A stretch of DNA of 64,000 bases from the NCBI RefSeq assembly GCF_016107655.1, contig NZ_JABASX010000010.1:1-64000 (forward strand), read 5' to 3'. A program made the translations under genes and the position numbers. The notes below the pieces were generated by a model, which saw only the letters and a list, made by a program, of their open reading frames with translations, ran no database searches and had not been told where the DNA came from. This DNA is from Brevibacterium antiquum. GTDB taxonomy: Bacteria > Actinomycetota > Actinomycetes > Actinomycetales > Brevibacteriaceae. Numbering within the stretch: position 1 is the first letter of the stretch; each line of letters starts with the position of its first letter. Of this stretch, positions 20,751 to 29,767 are shown one piece after another.

Positions 20751-22433
20751 TCAGCGCACCACGCTTCCCGATGCGGCCAGAAGGCGATCGCGGGCGGAGG
20801 AGAACTTCTTCAGCTGGAAGCTCTCGATGTCCCGTTCCTTCTGCCCGCCGACTCCGGCCAGGAGCCGCATGCGCGTAGTCGAGAGATCTCCGGAGGTGCG
20901 GATCATGGTGCGCATCTCCTCTTTGCCGCCGGGGAAGGAATCGGCCCAGCGCTTGCCGAACTTGCGTCCCTTCCAAGTTGCGAGCATGTCGACTTCGGAG
21001 TGAGTCATCCATCCCGTGTTCGCGTAGTCGCCGAGCATGTTCTGTGTGTGGAGTCGCTCGCTGCGCCGCAGGAGTATCCCGAGCACCACCCAGCACGTGG
21101 TGAACATGAAGCTGACGACGATGAGACCGATGATCGACACGATCGCATTGATCTGGCCCAGACCGGTCATCGTGCCGTTCCAGACGGCGTGAAGAAGCAT
21201 ACCGACGAGAAGGCCAGGCAACCACATCAGGACAATCGCCCACCACTTCCACTTGCGGGCAGCGAAGCCGATGGTCACGCCAGCACAGGTGCAGAACACA
21301 GTGTGCAGCAGCGGTGAGCATACGCAGCGGAGGATGAATGTTACGAGGAGGTTCCCGCCGCTCTGTTCCCAGGCTCCTCCGAGGTAGAGGACATTTTCGG
21401 TGAAAGCGAAGCCTGCGCCGATGAGTGCTCCGTACACGAGGCCGTCGAGAGGACCTTCGAAGTGTCGGCGAGCGGCGAGGACGATGACGACGAGCAGCAC
21501 GGTCTTCGTCGTCTCTTCGATGATCGGTGCCTCGACGACAGCGCCGTAGGCATCGGGCAGACTTCCGACGCCCGCGAAATAGAGTGCGACCTTGCCGACG
21601 ATGGAGAAGACGAGCGTGAGGGTGACGGCGGCGACGGCACCCCAGAGGAGGCAGAGGCCGAGGATGATCTTCGGCTGCGGTTTCCATCGGTCGAGCCAGA
21701 GCACATAGGCGATGATTCCGATCAGTGGTATCGCCGACAGTGCGACCAGGGCGAAGAGCCTGAGGCCGAAGCTCAGTCCCCCCAGAAGAGCGAGAACCAA
21801 CAGCCCGACGAATAGCCCGACCACAGCAAGGATGGCGATGACCAGACGAATGATGTTGGCGGTCGACTCGGGCTCCTCCTCCGGCTGGGACTGGCGCACG
21901 GCACCGGTCCAGGGAGTCTCCGAGACCACCTGCTGAGGCGCCTGCATGCGTGCGCGGGCCCGCATCTCCTGGGTCACGGTCGGGGCGAACCGTGCCTGTT
22001 CGTAGACGCGTCCCGGCATCGGCGGCTGGCCATACATCTGTGCCTGGCCCTGCATCGGCGGCTGGCCCTGCATCGGCGGCTGGTTCATTGGGGCGCCGAG
22101 GTGGGGGTTACCTTGGGCGTGTGGCGCGGGGTTCATCCCCGGCTGGGGAATCTGCCGCGGCAGCGGCTGAGGGCCTGGACCCTGCGAACCGGGACCGGGC
22201 TGCTGCGGTCGCGGCCGAAACCGGTCATTGTTCGGGCGCTGTGGCGGCGGGCCCTGCATCGGCGGGCCCTGGGGCGGCACTTGCCCCTGCTGCGGCATCC
22301 CTTGCTGAGGCGGCACGTTGAGGTTCCGGGGGTCGGCGACCCGAGGCGGCTGCGCGCTCGGGGGCACGGAATTGCCCGGATGCGCGTTCTGCTGCGAGTC
22401 GGGGCCGTTTCCGGGGCCCGCCTGATGCGACAT
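20751..22433 (-). CDS. PrsW-family intramembrane metalloprotease
   Basis: The 560-residue protein has a proline- and glutamine-rich cytoplasmic N-terminus of about 185 residues with MQGQPPMQGQAQM-like repeats. About eight or nine membrane segments follow, containing the PrsW motifs: IIEETTKTVLL with the paired glutamates, and FEGPLDGLVYGALIGAGFAFTEN. A soluble C-terminal tail of about 100 residues is SNARE-unlike and has no recognised domain. PrsW in Bacillus starts regulated proteolysis of an anti-sigma factor; the target here is unknown. GAAGGACGATAT precedes the start. It is directly upstream of marP. Confidence 0.87.
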   Translation of the reverse strand: MSHQAGPGNGPDSQQNAHPGNSVPPSAQPPRVADPRNLNVPPQQGMPQQGQVPPQGPPMQGPPPQRPNNDRFRPRPQQPGPGSQGPGPQPLPRQIPQPGMNPAPHAQGNPHLGAPMNQPPMQGQPPMQGQAQMYGQPPMPGRVYEQARFAPTVTQEMRARARMQAPQQVVSETPWTGAVRQSQPEEEPESTANIIRLVIAILAVVGLFVGLLVLALLGGLSFGLRLFALVALSAIPLIGIIAYVLWLDRWKPQPKIILGLCLLWGAVAAVTLTLVFSIVGKVALYFAGVGSLPDAYGAVVEAPIIEETTKTVLLVVIVLAARRHFEGPLDGLVYGALIGAGFAFTENVLYLGGAWEQSGGNLLVTFILRCVCSPLLHTVFCTCAGVTIGFAARKWKWWAIVLMWLPGLLVGMLLHAVWNGTMTGLGQINAIVSIIGLIVVSFMFTTCWVVLGILLRRSERLHTQNMLGDYANTGWMTHSEVDMLATWKGRKFGKRWADSFPGGKEEMRTMIRTSGDLSTTRMRLLAGVGGQKERDIESFQLKKFSSARDRLLAASGSVVR

Positions 22434-22816
22434 ATATCGTCCTTCTTGGTATGGAATTCACCGCCTCGCCAAGTTTACGGTCCAATGCTGACGTCAGGCC
22501 GAAAACGGTGTTGCCGTACCGCAACAGTTGCTGACTTTCGGTGGCCACTCAAGTTCGCTGCTATGTGGACGGATCACCGTTGTCGACACCACCTCGGCGA
22601 GGGAGAGCGGCCATGAAATCGTGCGCTGCCCGTCCGATCTCAATAGCACCCATCGTGACCTGGAACGATGCCCATCCGGGGTCTCGTTCGTCTGTCCACA
22701 CCCCCGCTGCGATCGCCGTCGACTCATGCTCGTTTTCCTGTGGACGGCGCCGGGTGAATTCACAGGCAGATTTTCTGCTCTGGTCAGGCTCGACTCGTCC
22801 ATCGTGGAATCGGGGT
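22434..22816. other. Divergent gap between prsW-like gene and surface protein
   Basis: About 380 bp without a convincing gene. The open frames crossing it have arginine-rich shadow composition, and no clear palindrome or hairpin was found. It must hold the promoters of the two divergent genes. Confidence 0.4.
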
Positions 22817-24736
22817 ATGACTACTCGCAGACGCTTCACTCTCCGCTCCGCTCTCTTCTTCCTGGTCCTGGCTCTGGCATCTCTCATCGGGCTCGGTCCG
22901 GCCATGGCCCAAGGGCCGCCCGCCTCACTTGGGGAAGTGCCGATGCTCAAGGCCAGCGACACCTATGGTCCGGGCATCTGGCATCACGCACCGCAGGGGA
23001 AGACCTGGTACGGCTCCTACGAAACCTTCGATGACACGCAGGCGTACTGCATCGATGCTGGCAAGCAGTCGCCTCTGCCCAAGTACTTCACGACCTCGAA
23101 AGCGCAGAAGATCACCACCGCGCAGACCGCGTGGGCGCTGCACGAGTACTCCGGATCCGAATCGGCGGATGTGCAGGCGGCCTTGAGCGCACTGGCGCGT
23201 CTGGATGAGGCGATCCCGCATGATCACCAGGTTCCACCGCAGGAGCCGGGCGATCTGGGAAAGAAGTTCAGGGGTGCTGCGCAGCAGTTCTCAAAGATCA
23301 GCGCCGAGGCGAAGAAGCTCGCGGGCCCCTATACCCTCGATGTCAGCCTGACTCCCGTCGCGGCCATGCCGGTGCTCGAGCCGTACGACAAACAGGGACC
23401 CGAGGACGGTGACTTCAAACGAGTCGATGACGATAAGGACGAGGATTTAAGACCCCAGCTCCCCACGACGGATACAGTCACGCTCTCGGTGTCCTTGACC
23501 AGTGCCTCCGGCACCGCCGTGCCGGGTATTCCCATCACTCTCGACGTCGACGGAACCGAGGACGCACCGAAATCCCTGACCAGCGAGGCGAGACCCGTTG
23601 TCACCACCCTCAGACTCAACGCTCCGGGCGCAGTCACGGCCAAGGCCTCAGCGAGTCTCGCTCCCGAGTCCGTCCTGCTCTACGAACCGCAGAAGACCAA
23701 ACGGGTCCAACGCGTCATCACCCCTGACGAACCTGTCGAGGTCACTGCTCAGGCGAAAGTCGATATGACCTCGCAGCCTCGTGTGTCCACCGACATCTCT
23801 GATCAGAGTCCACAGCCCGGCGATTCGATCACCGACAAGTTCACCGTGTCCGGCCTGGTCGGAGACCATACGGTGACCGTCGAACATGAACTGTGGAAGA
23901 CGGAATCGGCACCCGAGCCCGGGAAGAAGAATGACGACGCCGAAGTGATTGCAGAGGTGACGTCGAAGAACGTCGGCAACGGCACGCATCGTTCCGACGA
24001 AATCACAGTCCCGAAGGACTTCCACGGATGGATGTACTTCACCGAGACCATCGCCGGTGACGAGACCACCAAGGAATGGAAGGGCGCCCACGGTCAGCCG
24101 CGGGAGACAGGCTTCGTTCCCTGGACCCCGAGTGCCGAGACGGAAGCGGTACTTGAGGTCAACGCCGTCCACGACGAAGTCACGGTCAGCGGACTGCGCC
24201 CGGGCGGTGAAGCTGTGATCACGATGACGGCATATCACTCAGAGTCAGAGCCGCAGCAGTCGAAGGAAGTCAGCGGTACGGAGCTCCATTCCCAGGACAT
24301 CACCGTTGTCGGAGACCGAGAGGGAAAGGCAACCGTGAGCTCAGAGGCTGTTGACATGCCGGTCGGGTGGGTCACCTATGTGACCACGATCCAGGGCACT
24401 GACGAGCACCAGAAGTGGACGAGCGACTGGGGCATCCCCGCTGAAACAGTGCACAGGACGCCCGAAGAGACTCCGACGATGCCACCCGAGGAGCCCACGA
24501 CGCCACCCGCTCCGCCGGAAGCCCCGGAACCGCCAGAAGCGCCCGCTCCACCAGAACCGCCAGCCGAACCACCGGCCGAACCCGTCGCTGACAAGCCTGC
24601 AGCGCCAACCCCACCGGCACAGCTGCCGCGGACGGGAACCACTGGCAACGGAATGCTCATCGGCGCCGGAATCTTCCTCATCGGACTCGGAGCTACGGCG
24701 CTGCTCATCACCGGCAGCCGCCGAAGCAAGGAGTAA
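22817..24736 (+). CDS. LPRTG-anchored surface protein with YCID domain
   Basis: The 639-residue secreted protein has a signal peptide (TTRRRF, hydrophobic core, cut near AMAQG), an N-terminal domain with AYCIDAGK near residue 76, and two related beta-sandwich repeats at about 360-450 and 455-550. These repeats share VTVSGL at the start and a WxT/WxxPxET-like end. A proline/glutamate-rich stalk follows and the sorting signal LPRTG with a membrane segment and SRRSKE tail closes it. YCID resembles the cysteine site of thioester/VaFE-type adhesins, but a thioester is not proved. The ATG at 22817 is chosen because it starts the signal peptide. No sortase gene is in the window. Confidence 0.82.
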   Translation: MTTRRRFTLRSALFFLVLALASLIGLGPAMAQGPPASLGEVPMLKASDTYGPGIWHHAPQGKTWYGSYETFDDTQAYCIDAGKQSPLPKYFTTSKAQKITTAQTAWALHEYSGSESADVQAALSALARLDEAIPHDHQVPPQEPGDLGKKFRGAAQQFSKISAEAKKLAGPYTLDVSLTPVAAMPVLEPYDKQGPEDGDFKRVDDDKDEDLRPQLPTTDTVTLSVSLTSASGTAVPGIPITLDVDGTEDAPKSLTSEARPVVTTLRLNAPGAVTAKASASLAPESVLLYEPQKTKRVQRVITPDEPVEVTAQAKVDMTSQPRVSTDISDQSPQPGDSITDKFTVSGLVGDHTVTVEHELWKTESAPEPGKKNDDAEVIAEVTSKNVGNGTHRSDEITVPKDFHGWMYFTETIAGDETTKEWKGAHGQPRETGFVPWTPSAETEAVLEVNAVHDEVTVSGLRPGGEAVITMTAYHSESEPQQSKEVSGTELHSQDITVVGDREGKATVSSEAVDMPVGWVTYVTTIQGTDEHQKWTSDWGIPAETVHRTPEETPTMPPEEPTTPPAPPEAPEPPEAPAPPEPPAEPPAEPVADKPAAPTPPAQLPRTGTTGNGMLIGAGIFLIGLGATALLITGSRRSKE

Positions 24737-24754
24737 GAAGAAAGGAGAAAAGCG

Positions 24755-24792
24755 GTGGCCCGGAGGACACACGCCCTTCGGGCCTCCGCCAC
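24755..24792. terminator. Bidirectional terminator
   Basis: GTGGC-CC-GGAGG pairs with CCTCC-GCCAC around a CCCTTCGGG-containing loop. It lies between the ends of the surface protein gene and the convergent hpaI gene. Confidence 0.65.
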
Positions 24793-24832
24793 GCTGCTCA
24801 GCTGCGCAGCTCGTCAGCTGCTGTTCAGCCGT

Positions 24833-25621
24833 TCAGCCCCGCACCCAGGTCTCGGCCCAGGCGCGAGCGCCATTCATCATCAATCCGACGTCGGCTCCGA
24901 CGAGGACGAATGAGGCACCGGCGTCGAGATACTTCCGTGCCTGTTCGCCATCGAAGGCATTGACGCCGACGAGTTTGCCGGCCGCCTTGACCGCGTCGAA
25001 GGTCCGCAGCACAGCATCGGTGACATCGGGATGCGTCTGCTGCCCGAGCAAACCCATCGAAGCAGCGAGGTCAGAGGGCCCGACGAACACTGCATCGATC
25101 CCATCGACCGCAGCGATCTCCGCCGCGTTGTCCACCGCCGTAGCAGATTCGATCTGCACGGTCAGGGACACAAGTTCCTCGGCCCGCGCGAGATAGTTCG
25201 GCACCGCGTTCCAGCGGGAGGCCCTCGCAAGTGCCGACCCCACCCCACGCACACCGCGAGGTGGGTAGTACACGGAACGCACGGCCGCCTCGGCGTCGGC
25301 AGGGGTATCGATCATCGGCACGAGCAGGTTCTGCGCACCGAGGTCGAGGTACTGCTTGATGAGGACCTGGTCGTTCACAGGCACCCGCACGACGGGAGTC
25401 GCGGGGTATCCGTTCATGGCACGCAGCAGACTGGTCGTGGTCTCCAGGCCGATCGGCGAATGCTCGGCGTCGATGAGCACCCACTGCATCCCGGAGGCCG
25501 CGGCGATCTCTGCAGCTGCGGGCGAGCCGGAGCAGACCCACATTCCGGCCAGATACTCTCCTTCACCCAGCTCGGTCACGCGCTGGGTGAAGGTCTGCGG
25601 CAGTTCTACTCGAAACGACAT
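24833..25621 (-). CDS. hpaI: 4-hydroxy-2-oxoheptanedioate aldolase
   Basis: The 262-residue class II pyruvate aldolase of the HpcH/HpaI family should split 4-hydroxy-2-oxoheptane-1,7-dioate to pyruvate and succinate semialdehyde, the last step of homoprotocatechuate degradation. Motifs seen are LIDAEHSPI with the catalytic histidine near residue 50, VRVPVND near 80, GVRGVGSALARASRW near 130, QIESATAVDN with the metal-binding glutamate near 155, and FVGPSDLAASMG near 180. The start follows GGGAGTCATCAC and overlaps the end of hpaH by 16 bp. It is the last gene of the operon. Confidence 0.92.
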   Translation of the reverse strand: MSFRVELPQTFTQRVTELGEGEYLAGMWVCSGSPAAAEIAAASGMQWVLIDAEHSPIGLETTTSLLRAMNGYPATPVVRVPVNDQVLIKQYLDLGAQNLLVPMIDTPADAEAAVRSVYYPPRGVRGVGSALARASRWNAVPNYLARAEELVSLTVQIESATAVDNAAEIAAVDGIDAVFVGPSDLAASMGLLGQQTHPDVTDAVLRTFDAVKAAGKLVGVNAFDGEQARKYLDAGASFVLVGADVGLMMNGARAWAETWVRG

Positions 25622-26391
25622 GTGATGACTCCCAGATCTCCGTAGTCGGCGTGGACTGTATCACCCGGGCTGACCCACATGGGGCGGGTGAAGGACCCAG
25701 CCAGAACGGTTTCGCCTGCCTGGAGGATATCGCCGTGTTCGGCCAGTTTGTTCGCCAGCCACACGATGCCGCGGGCCGGGTGATCGAGGACGGCGGCGGC
25801 GAGGCCGGAGTCCTCCACCGACTCATTGCGGTACAGCAGTGCGCCGACCCGGCGCAGATCAACCGCGTCGACGGCCACCGGATTGCCACCGAGGACCATG
25901 GCCCCCAACGCAGCGTTGTCGGAGATCGTGTCGACGATGGTGCGGCCTTCCATCTCGATCCGCGAGGACAGCACCTCAAGCGCCGGCACTACGTATTCGG
26001 TGGCGCGCAGCACATCGATGAGACTGATGTCTGGCCCGCGCAGCTCGTCTTTCAGCACGAAGGCGAGTTCGACCTCGACGCGCACGCCCGAATACTGCGA
26101 GTGGTCGATGACCGAACCAGTGTCATAGACCTGGTCGGCGAAGATCGCACCGTAGTCGGGTTCGCTGATCCCCGTCGCCTGCTGCATCGGCTTCGAGGTC
26201 AGTCCGATCTTGTGACCGATCAGTCTGCGTCCGGATGCTTCGCCGCGGCGACGCCATTCGTTCTGCACAGCGTAGGAGTCCTCGACGGTCATGTCGGGGT
26301 ATTTGGCCGTGAGCAGACCGATCTTCGTCCGGTCCTTCTCTGCCTGCGCCAGATCGTCGGCGATGGCCGCGATCGTTGATTCATTGAGCAT
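25606..26391 (-). CDS. hpaH: 2-oxo-hept-4-ene-1,7-dioate hydratase
   Basis: The 261-residue protein of the fumarylacetoacetase-like hydratase group should add water to 2-oxohept-4-ene-1,7-dioate. Segments typical of HpaH/MhpD are GHKIGLTSKPMQ near residue 60, GISEPDYGAIF near 75, and RVEVELAFVL near 105 with the metal-binding glutamates. A second metal ligand region is ALEVLSSRI near 138. GAGGAGACGCGCAC precedes the start. It lies 12 bp after hpaD and overlaps hpaI, in the common order hpaE-D-H-I. Confidence 0.93.
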   Translation of the reverse strand: MLNESTIAAIADDLAQAEKDRTKIGLLTAKYPDMTVEDSYAVQNEWRRRGEASGRRLIGHKIGLTSKPMQQATGISEPDYGAIFADQVYDTGSVIDHSQYSGVRVEVELAFVLKDELRGPDISLIDVLRATEYVVPALEVLSSRIEMEGRTIVDTISDNAALGAMVLGGNPVAVDAVDLRRVGALLYRNESVEDSGLAAAVLDHPARGIVWLANKLAEHGDILQAGETVLAGSFTRPMWVSPGDTVHADYGDLGVITCRFE

Positions 26392-26403
26392 GTGCGCGTC
26401 TCC

Positions 26404-27516
26404 TCAGAGCTGGTGGCCCAATTTGAACTCGTCTTCTCCGTCGTCAGCACCGGAATGCTCACCGAAGTTCGTCGTCGCGTCCTCTCGGCGAGTATAGGAG
26501 AACCCGTCGGCGCCGATAGTGACGTCCATTTCGGAGTCGTCGGTGCGCTGAGTCAGCGACACCGGGTTGCCCTCGAGGTCGAGGACCGTGGAGGCGTCGG
26601 TGTACCAAGAGGGCACGACCGGGTTGCCCCACCAGTCACGGCGCTGGTTGTCGTGGACGTCCCAGGTCACGCGTGGGTTGTCGGGGTCGCCGGTGTAGTA
26701 GTCCTGCGTGTAGATCTCGATCCGGTGACCGTCGGGGTCGCGCAGGTAGAGGTAGAAGGCGTTTGAGACGCCGTGGCGGCCCGGACCGCGCTCGATCGCG
26801 TCGGACAGGCGCAGCGCGCCGAGCTTGTCGCAGATGGCGAGGATGTTGTGCTTCTCGTGCGTGGCGAATGCGACGTGGTGCATCCGCGGTCCGTCGCCGC
26901 CGGTCATCGCGGTATCGTGCACGGTGGGCTTGCGCCGCATCCACGCAGCGAAGACGGTGCCATCGGAGTCCTGGATGTCCTCGGTGACGCGGAAGCCCAG
27001 GTTCTCCATGTAGTCCACGGCCTTCGGCACGTCCGGGGTGACCTGGTTGAAGTGGTCGATACGGACGAGTGCGCCCGGAGAGTAGAGGTCGTAGCGCCAG
27101 GCCAGACGTTCGACGTGGTCGACCTCGTAGAAGAATTCGTAGGGGAAGCCGAGGGGATCCTGGACGCGCACCGAATCACCGATGCCGGCGACGAATCCCT
27201 CCTTCTTCCGCACAACCGGGCAGCCGAGTTCGCGGTAGTACGCCTCGGCGGCGTCGACGTCTTCGGGGCTGCGCACGCGGTAAGAGAATGCGGCCACCGC
27301 GGCAATGGGACCCTGGCGGAGGATCAGGTTGTGGTGGATGAACTCCTCCATGGACCGCAGGTAGACGGTGTTCTCGTCTTCCTCGGTGACCTGCAGATCG
27401 AGCACATCGACGTAGAAGTCGCGCGACTTCTTCAGATCGGTGACGACGAGCTCCATATAGGCGCACCGCAGAATGTCCGGAGCCGGAACTGATGGGACTG
27501 GGATTGTTTGGGACAT
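26404..27516 (-). CDS. hpaD: 3,4-dihydroxyphenylacetate (homoprotocatechuate) 2,3-dioxygenase
   Basis: The 370-residue extradiol dioxygenase of the VOC fold cleaves homoprotocatechuate to 5-carboxymethyl-2-hydroxymuconate semialdehyde. With the start at 27516 the metal ligands fall at His155, His214 and Glu267 and the catalytic His200 and Tyr257 at the same numbers as in the well-studied Brevibacterium fuscum enzyme. This also confirms the start, which is preceded by GAGAGGAAACCAC. The N-terminal half is the non-catalytic VOC module. It follows hpaE by 11 bp. This is the best evidence in the window for both pathway and genus. Confidence 0.97.
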   Translation of the reverse strand: MSQTIPVPSVPAPDILRCAYMELVVTDLKKSRDFYVDVLDLQVTEEDENTVYLRSMEEFIHHNLILRQGPIAAVAAFSYRVRSPEDVDAAEAYYRELGCPVVRKKEGFVAGIGDSVRVQDPLGFPYEFFYEVDHVERLAWRYDLYSPGALVRIDHFNQVTPDVPKAVDYMENLGFRVTEDIQDSDGTVFAAWMRRKPTVHDTAMTGGDGPRMHHVAFATHEKHNILAICDKLGALRLSDAIERGPGRHGVSNAFYLYLRDPDGHRIEIYTQDYYTGDPDNPRVTWDVHDNQRRDWWGNPVVPSWYTDASTVLDLEGNPVSLTQRTDDSEMDVTIGADGFSYTRREDATTNFGEHSGADDGEDEFKLGHQL

Positions 27517-27527
27517 GTGGTTTCCTC

Positions 27528-29033
27528 TCACTGCTTCCCGAAGACTGGGTTGTGAACCTCGCCGAGGTTGATGTGCACGGACTGCTGCTCCGTGTAGAAA
27601 TCAATCGACCGGTAGCCGCCCTCGTGTCCGAGGCCTGAAGCCTTGACACCGCCGAAGGGGGTGCGAAGGTCGCGGACGTTGTTCGAGTTCAGCCACACCA
27701 TTCCGGATTCGACGGCCTGCGAGAAGTTGTGCGCCCGCTTGAGGTCGGAGGTCCAGATGTAGGCGGCCAGACCGTACTTGGTGTTGTTGGCCAGCTGCAG
27801 CGCCTCCTCATCGGACTTGAAGGGTGTGATCGCGACGACGGGTCCGAAGATCTCCTCCTGGAAGATTCGAGCGTCCGGGGTGACATCGGCGAACACGGTC
27901 GGCTCGACGAAGTTGCCGGTCTCGAACCCTTCGGGGCGGCCGCCGCCGGCGACGAGGCGAGCCTCTTCCTTGCCGATTTCGACGTAGGACATGACCTTGT
28001 CGTAGTGCTCGGGGTGGACCAGTGCGGCCACCTCGGTGCTGGGATCCGACGGCAGACCCACCTTCACACGCTTGGCCTGGGCAGCGTAGCGCTCGACGAA
28101 CTCGTCATAGACGGACTCTTCGACGAGGATGCGCGAACCGGCGGTGCAGCGTTCGCCGTTGAGGGAGAAGACACCGAAGACAGTGGCGTTGATGGCGGCG
28201 TCGAGGTCAGCATCGGCGAAGACGACGGCTGGTGACTTTCCGCCGAGCTCCATCGACAGGCCCTTGAGCCAGGGAGCGGCGTTGGCGAAGATCGTCTGAC
28301 CCGTGCTCGACTCACCGGTGAAGGAGATGAGCGGAACGTCGGGATGCTTGACGAGAGAGTCTCCGGCGAAGCCCTCTTCGCCGAAGCCGTTGACCATATT
28401 GAACACGCCCTTAGGCAGTCCGGCCTCTTCGAAGATGCCCGGCCACAGCGAAGCTGAGAGAGGGGTGAATTCTGCAGGCTTGAGCACGACGGCGTTGCCG
28501 GTCGCGATGGCCGGAGCCAACTTCCAGGACTCGAGCATGAACGGCGTGTTCCACGGGGTGATGAGCCCGGCGACGCCGATGGGTTTGCGGTTGACGTAGT
28601 TGGCCTGACGTCCGGGAACCTTGAACGCGTCGTCGACCTGGGCGACGATGAGATCGGCGAAGAAGCGGAAGTTCTCCGCGGCGCGGTTGGCCTGTCCCTT
28701 GGCTTGGGTGATCGGCAGACCGGAGTCGAAGGACTCCATCTCGGCGAGTTCCTGGCTGCGGGTCTCGGCGATATCGGCGATCTTGTTGAGCACGCGGGCA
28801 CGCTCACGTGGGAGCATCGAAGGCCACGGACCTTCGTCGAAGGCCTGCTTCGCCGAGGCGACGGCGGCGTCGATGTCGGCCTTCCTGCCTGATGCGGCCT
28901 TGATGTAGGGCTCGTTGGTCACCGGGTTGATGACGTCGAATTCCTCGCCGTCGATCGAATCGACGAACTCGCCGTTGATGTAGTGACGGATCTTCTCCGG
29001 CAGGTTCGCCGGAGTTGCAGTGGACTCGGTCAT
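27528..29033 (-). CDS. hpaE: 5-carboxymethyl-2-hydroxymuconate semialdehyde dehydrogenase
   Basis: The 501-residue NAD-dependent aldehyde dehydrogenase should oxidise the ring-fission product of HpaD. The Rossmann/NAD region includes ITPWNTPFMLESWK near residue 165, the general-base glutamate is in LSMELGGKSP near 265, and the nucleophilic cysteine is in NGERCTAGSR near 300. The closing EIFGPVVAITPF and GGVKASGLGHEGG segments are intact. The start at 29033 follows AGAGGACAAGTC and overlaps the stop of the gntR gene by ATGA, so the two are coupled. A longer reading into gntR is rejected. Confidence 0.95.
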   Translation of the reverse strand: MTESTATPANLPEKIRHYINGEFVDSIDGEEFDVINPVTNEPYIKAASGRKADIDAAVASAKQAFDEGPWPSMLPRERARVLNKIADIAETRSQELAEMESFDSGLPITQAKGQANRAAENFRFFADLIVAQVDDAFKVPGRQANYVNRKPIGVAGLITPWNTPFMLESWKLAPAIATGNAVVLKPAEFTPLSASLWPGIFEEAGLPKGVFNMVNGFGEEGFAGDSLVKHPDVPLISFTGESSTGQTIFANAAPWLKGLSMELGGKSPAVVFADADLDAAINATVFGVFSLNGERCTAGSRILVEESVYDEFVERYAAQAKRVKVGLPSDPSTEVAALVHPEHYDKVMSYVEIGKEEARLVAGGGRPEGFETGNFVEPTVFADVTPDARIFQEEIFGPVVAITPFKSDEEALQLANNTKYGLAAYIWTSDLKRAHNFSQAVESGMVWLNSNNVRDLRTPFGGVKASGLGHEGGYRSIDFYTEQQSVHINLGEVHNPVFGKQ

Positions 29034-29767
29034 GACTTGTCCTCTTCTCTGTCGATGATTCCTGTGCTTGCAGGGGTATCGGGGGCTTTGGCTTGGGCCT
29101 CCTGGTAGCTGGCCAGGGTCGTTGAGCGGTGATTCCTCACGACTCGCTCGATCTCCTCCGCCGAGGCGCGGGCCCGGATGAGTGCGACGATCCTGGAGTG
29201 CTCGTCGACCGAACCCCGTGCCCGTTCGGGCACGAAGGAGAAGGTCGAGTTCCGCAGGTGCGCCAGACGGTCCCATTCGACGGCGACCAGGGTGTGCAGC
29301 CGTTCGTTCGGGCACCGTCGAAACAGTGCCGCATGGAATTCGTGGTTGAGGCGGGTGAACTCGGTGGGATCGAAGTCGGCGAGCAGGTCACGCATGCGCT
29401 CATTGATCGCATCCGCCTCGGCGAGATCGTGCTCGTCCAGGAATTCAAGAGCCTGCGCGGTCGCGGCTCCCTCGAGGATCGCCACGGCCTCCATCGACTG
29501 GGCGTAGGAGCTCTGGTCGACCATGGCGACCCGGGCACCGACATTGCGTTCGAAGGTCACGAGCCCATCGGCCTCGAGGCGGCGGATGGCCTCCCTGACC
29601 GGAACGACGGAGGTATCGAGCTCGAGAGCGATCTGAGCCAGCACCAGTTTGTGCCCGGGTTCGAAGGTCTGATCCGCGATGCACTTTCGGATCCAGCGGT
29701 AGGCCGTCTCCGCCTTGCTCAGTGAGCTCGGCTCCGCCGGTGCGTCGACGGCGTCAGCGGTGGTCAT
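29030..29767 (-). CDS. GntR-family (FCD) transcriptional regulator of the hpa cluster
   Basis: The 245-residue protein has an N-terminal GntR winged helix (about 20-85, including GHKLVLAQIALELDTSVVPV and the recognition helix REAIRRLEADGLV). The C-terminal FCD ligand domain has histidine-rich helices at NHEFHAALF and the terminal RNHR segment. It is embedded as the second gene of the hpa operon, overlapping the fusion gene upstream and hpaE downstream by ATGA, so it is autoregulated if it binds the operon promoter. The shared GATCGTATATGA word at 31281 and 32776 is its most likely target. The inducer is probably a pathway acid. Confidence 0.9.
   Translation of the reverse strand: MTTADAVDAPAEPSSLSKAETAYRWIRKCIADQTFEPGHKLVLAQIALELDTSVVPVREAIRRLEADGLVTFERNVGARVAMVDQSSYAQSMEAVAILEGAATAQALEFLDEHDLAEADAINERMRDLLADFDPTEFTRLNHEFHAALFRRCPNERLHTLVAVEWDRLAHLRNSTFSFVPERARGSVDEHSRIVALIRARASAEEIERVVRNHRSTTLASYQEAQAKAPDTPASTGIIDREEDKS

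Noticed and set aside
19555..21687. One long reading frame of 710 codons covering marP and much of prsW.
   Set aside because: The first 315 residues are arginine-rich shadow of prsW in another frame. The real MarP-like protein starts at 20742.
22024..22330. Repetitive Gln/Pro/Met codons in the PrsW-like gene considered as a CRISPR or DNA repeat array.
   Set aside because: The repeats are short, variable and in frame, and encode a disordered protein arm.
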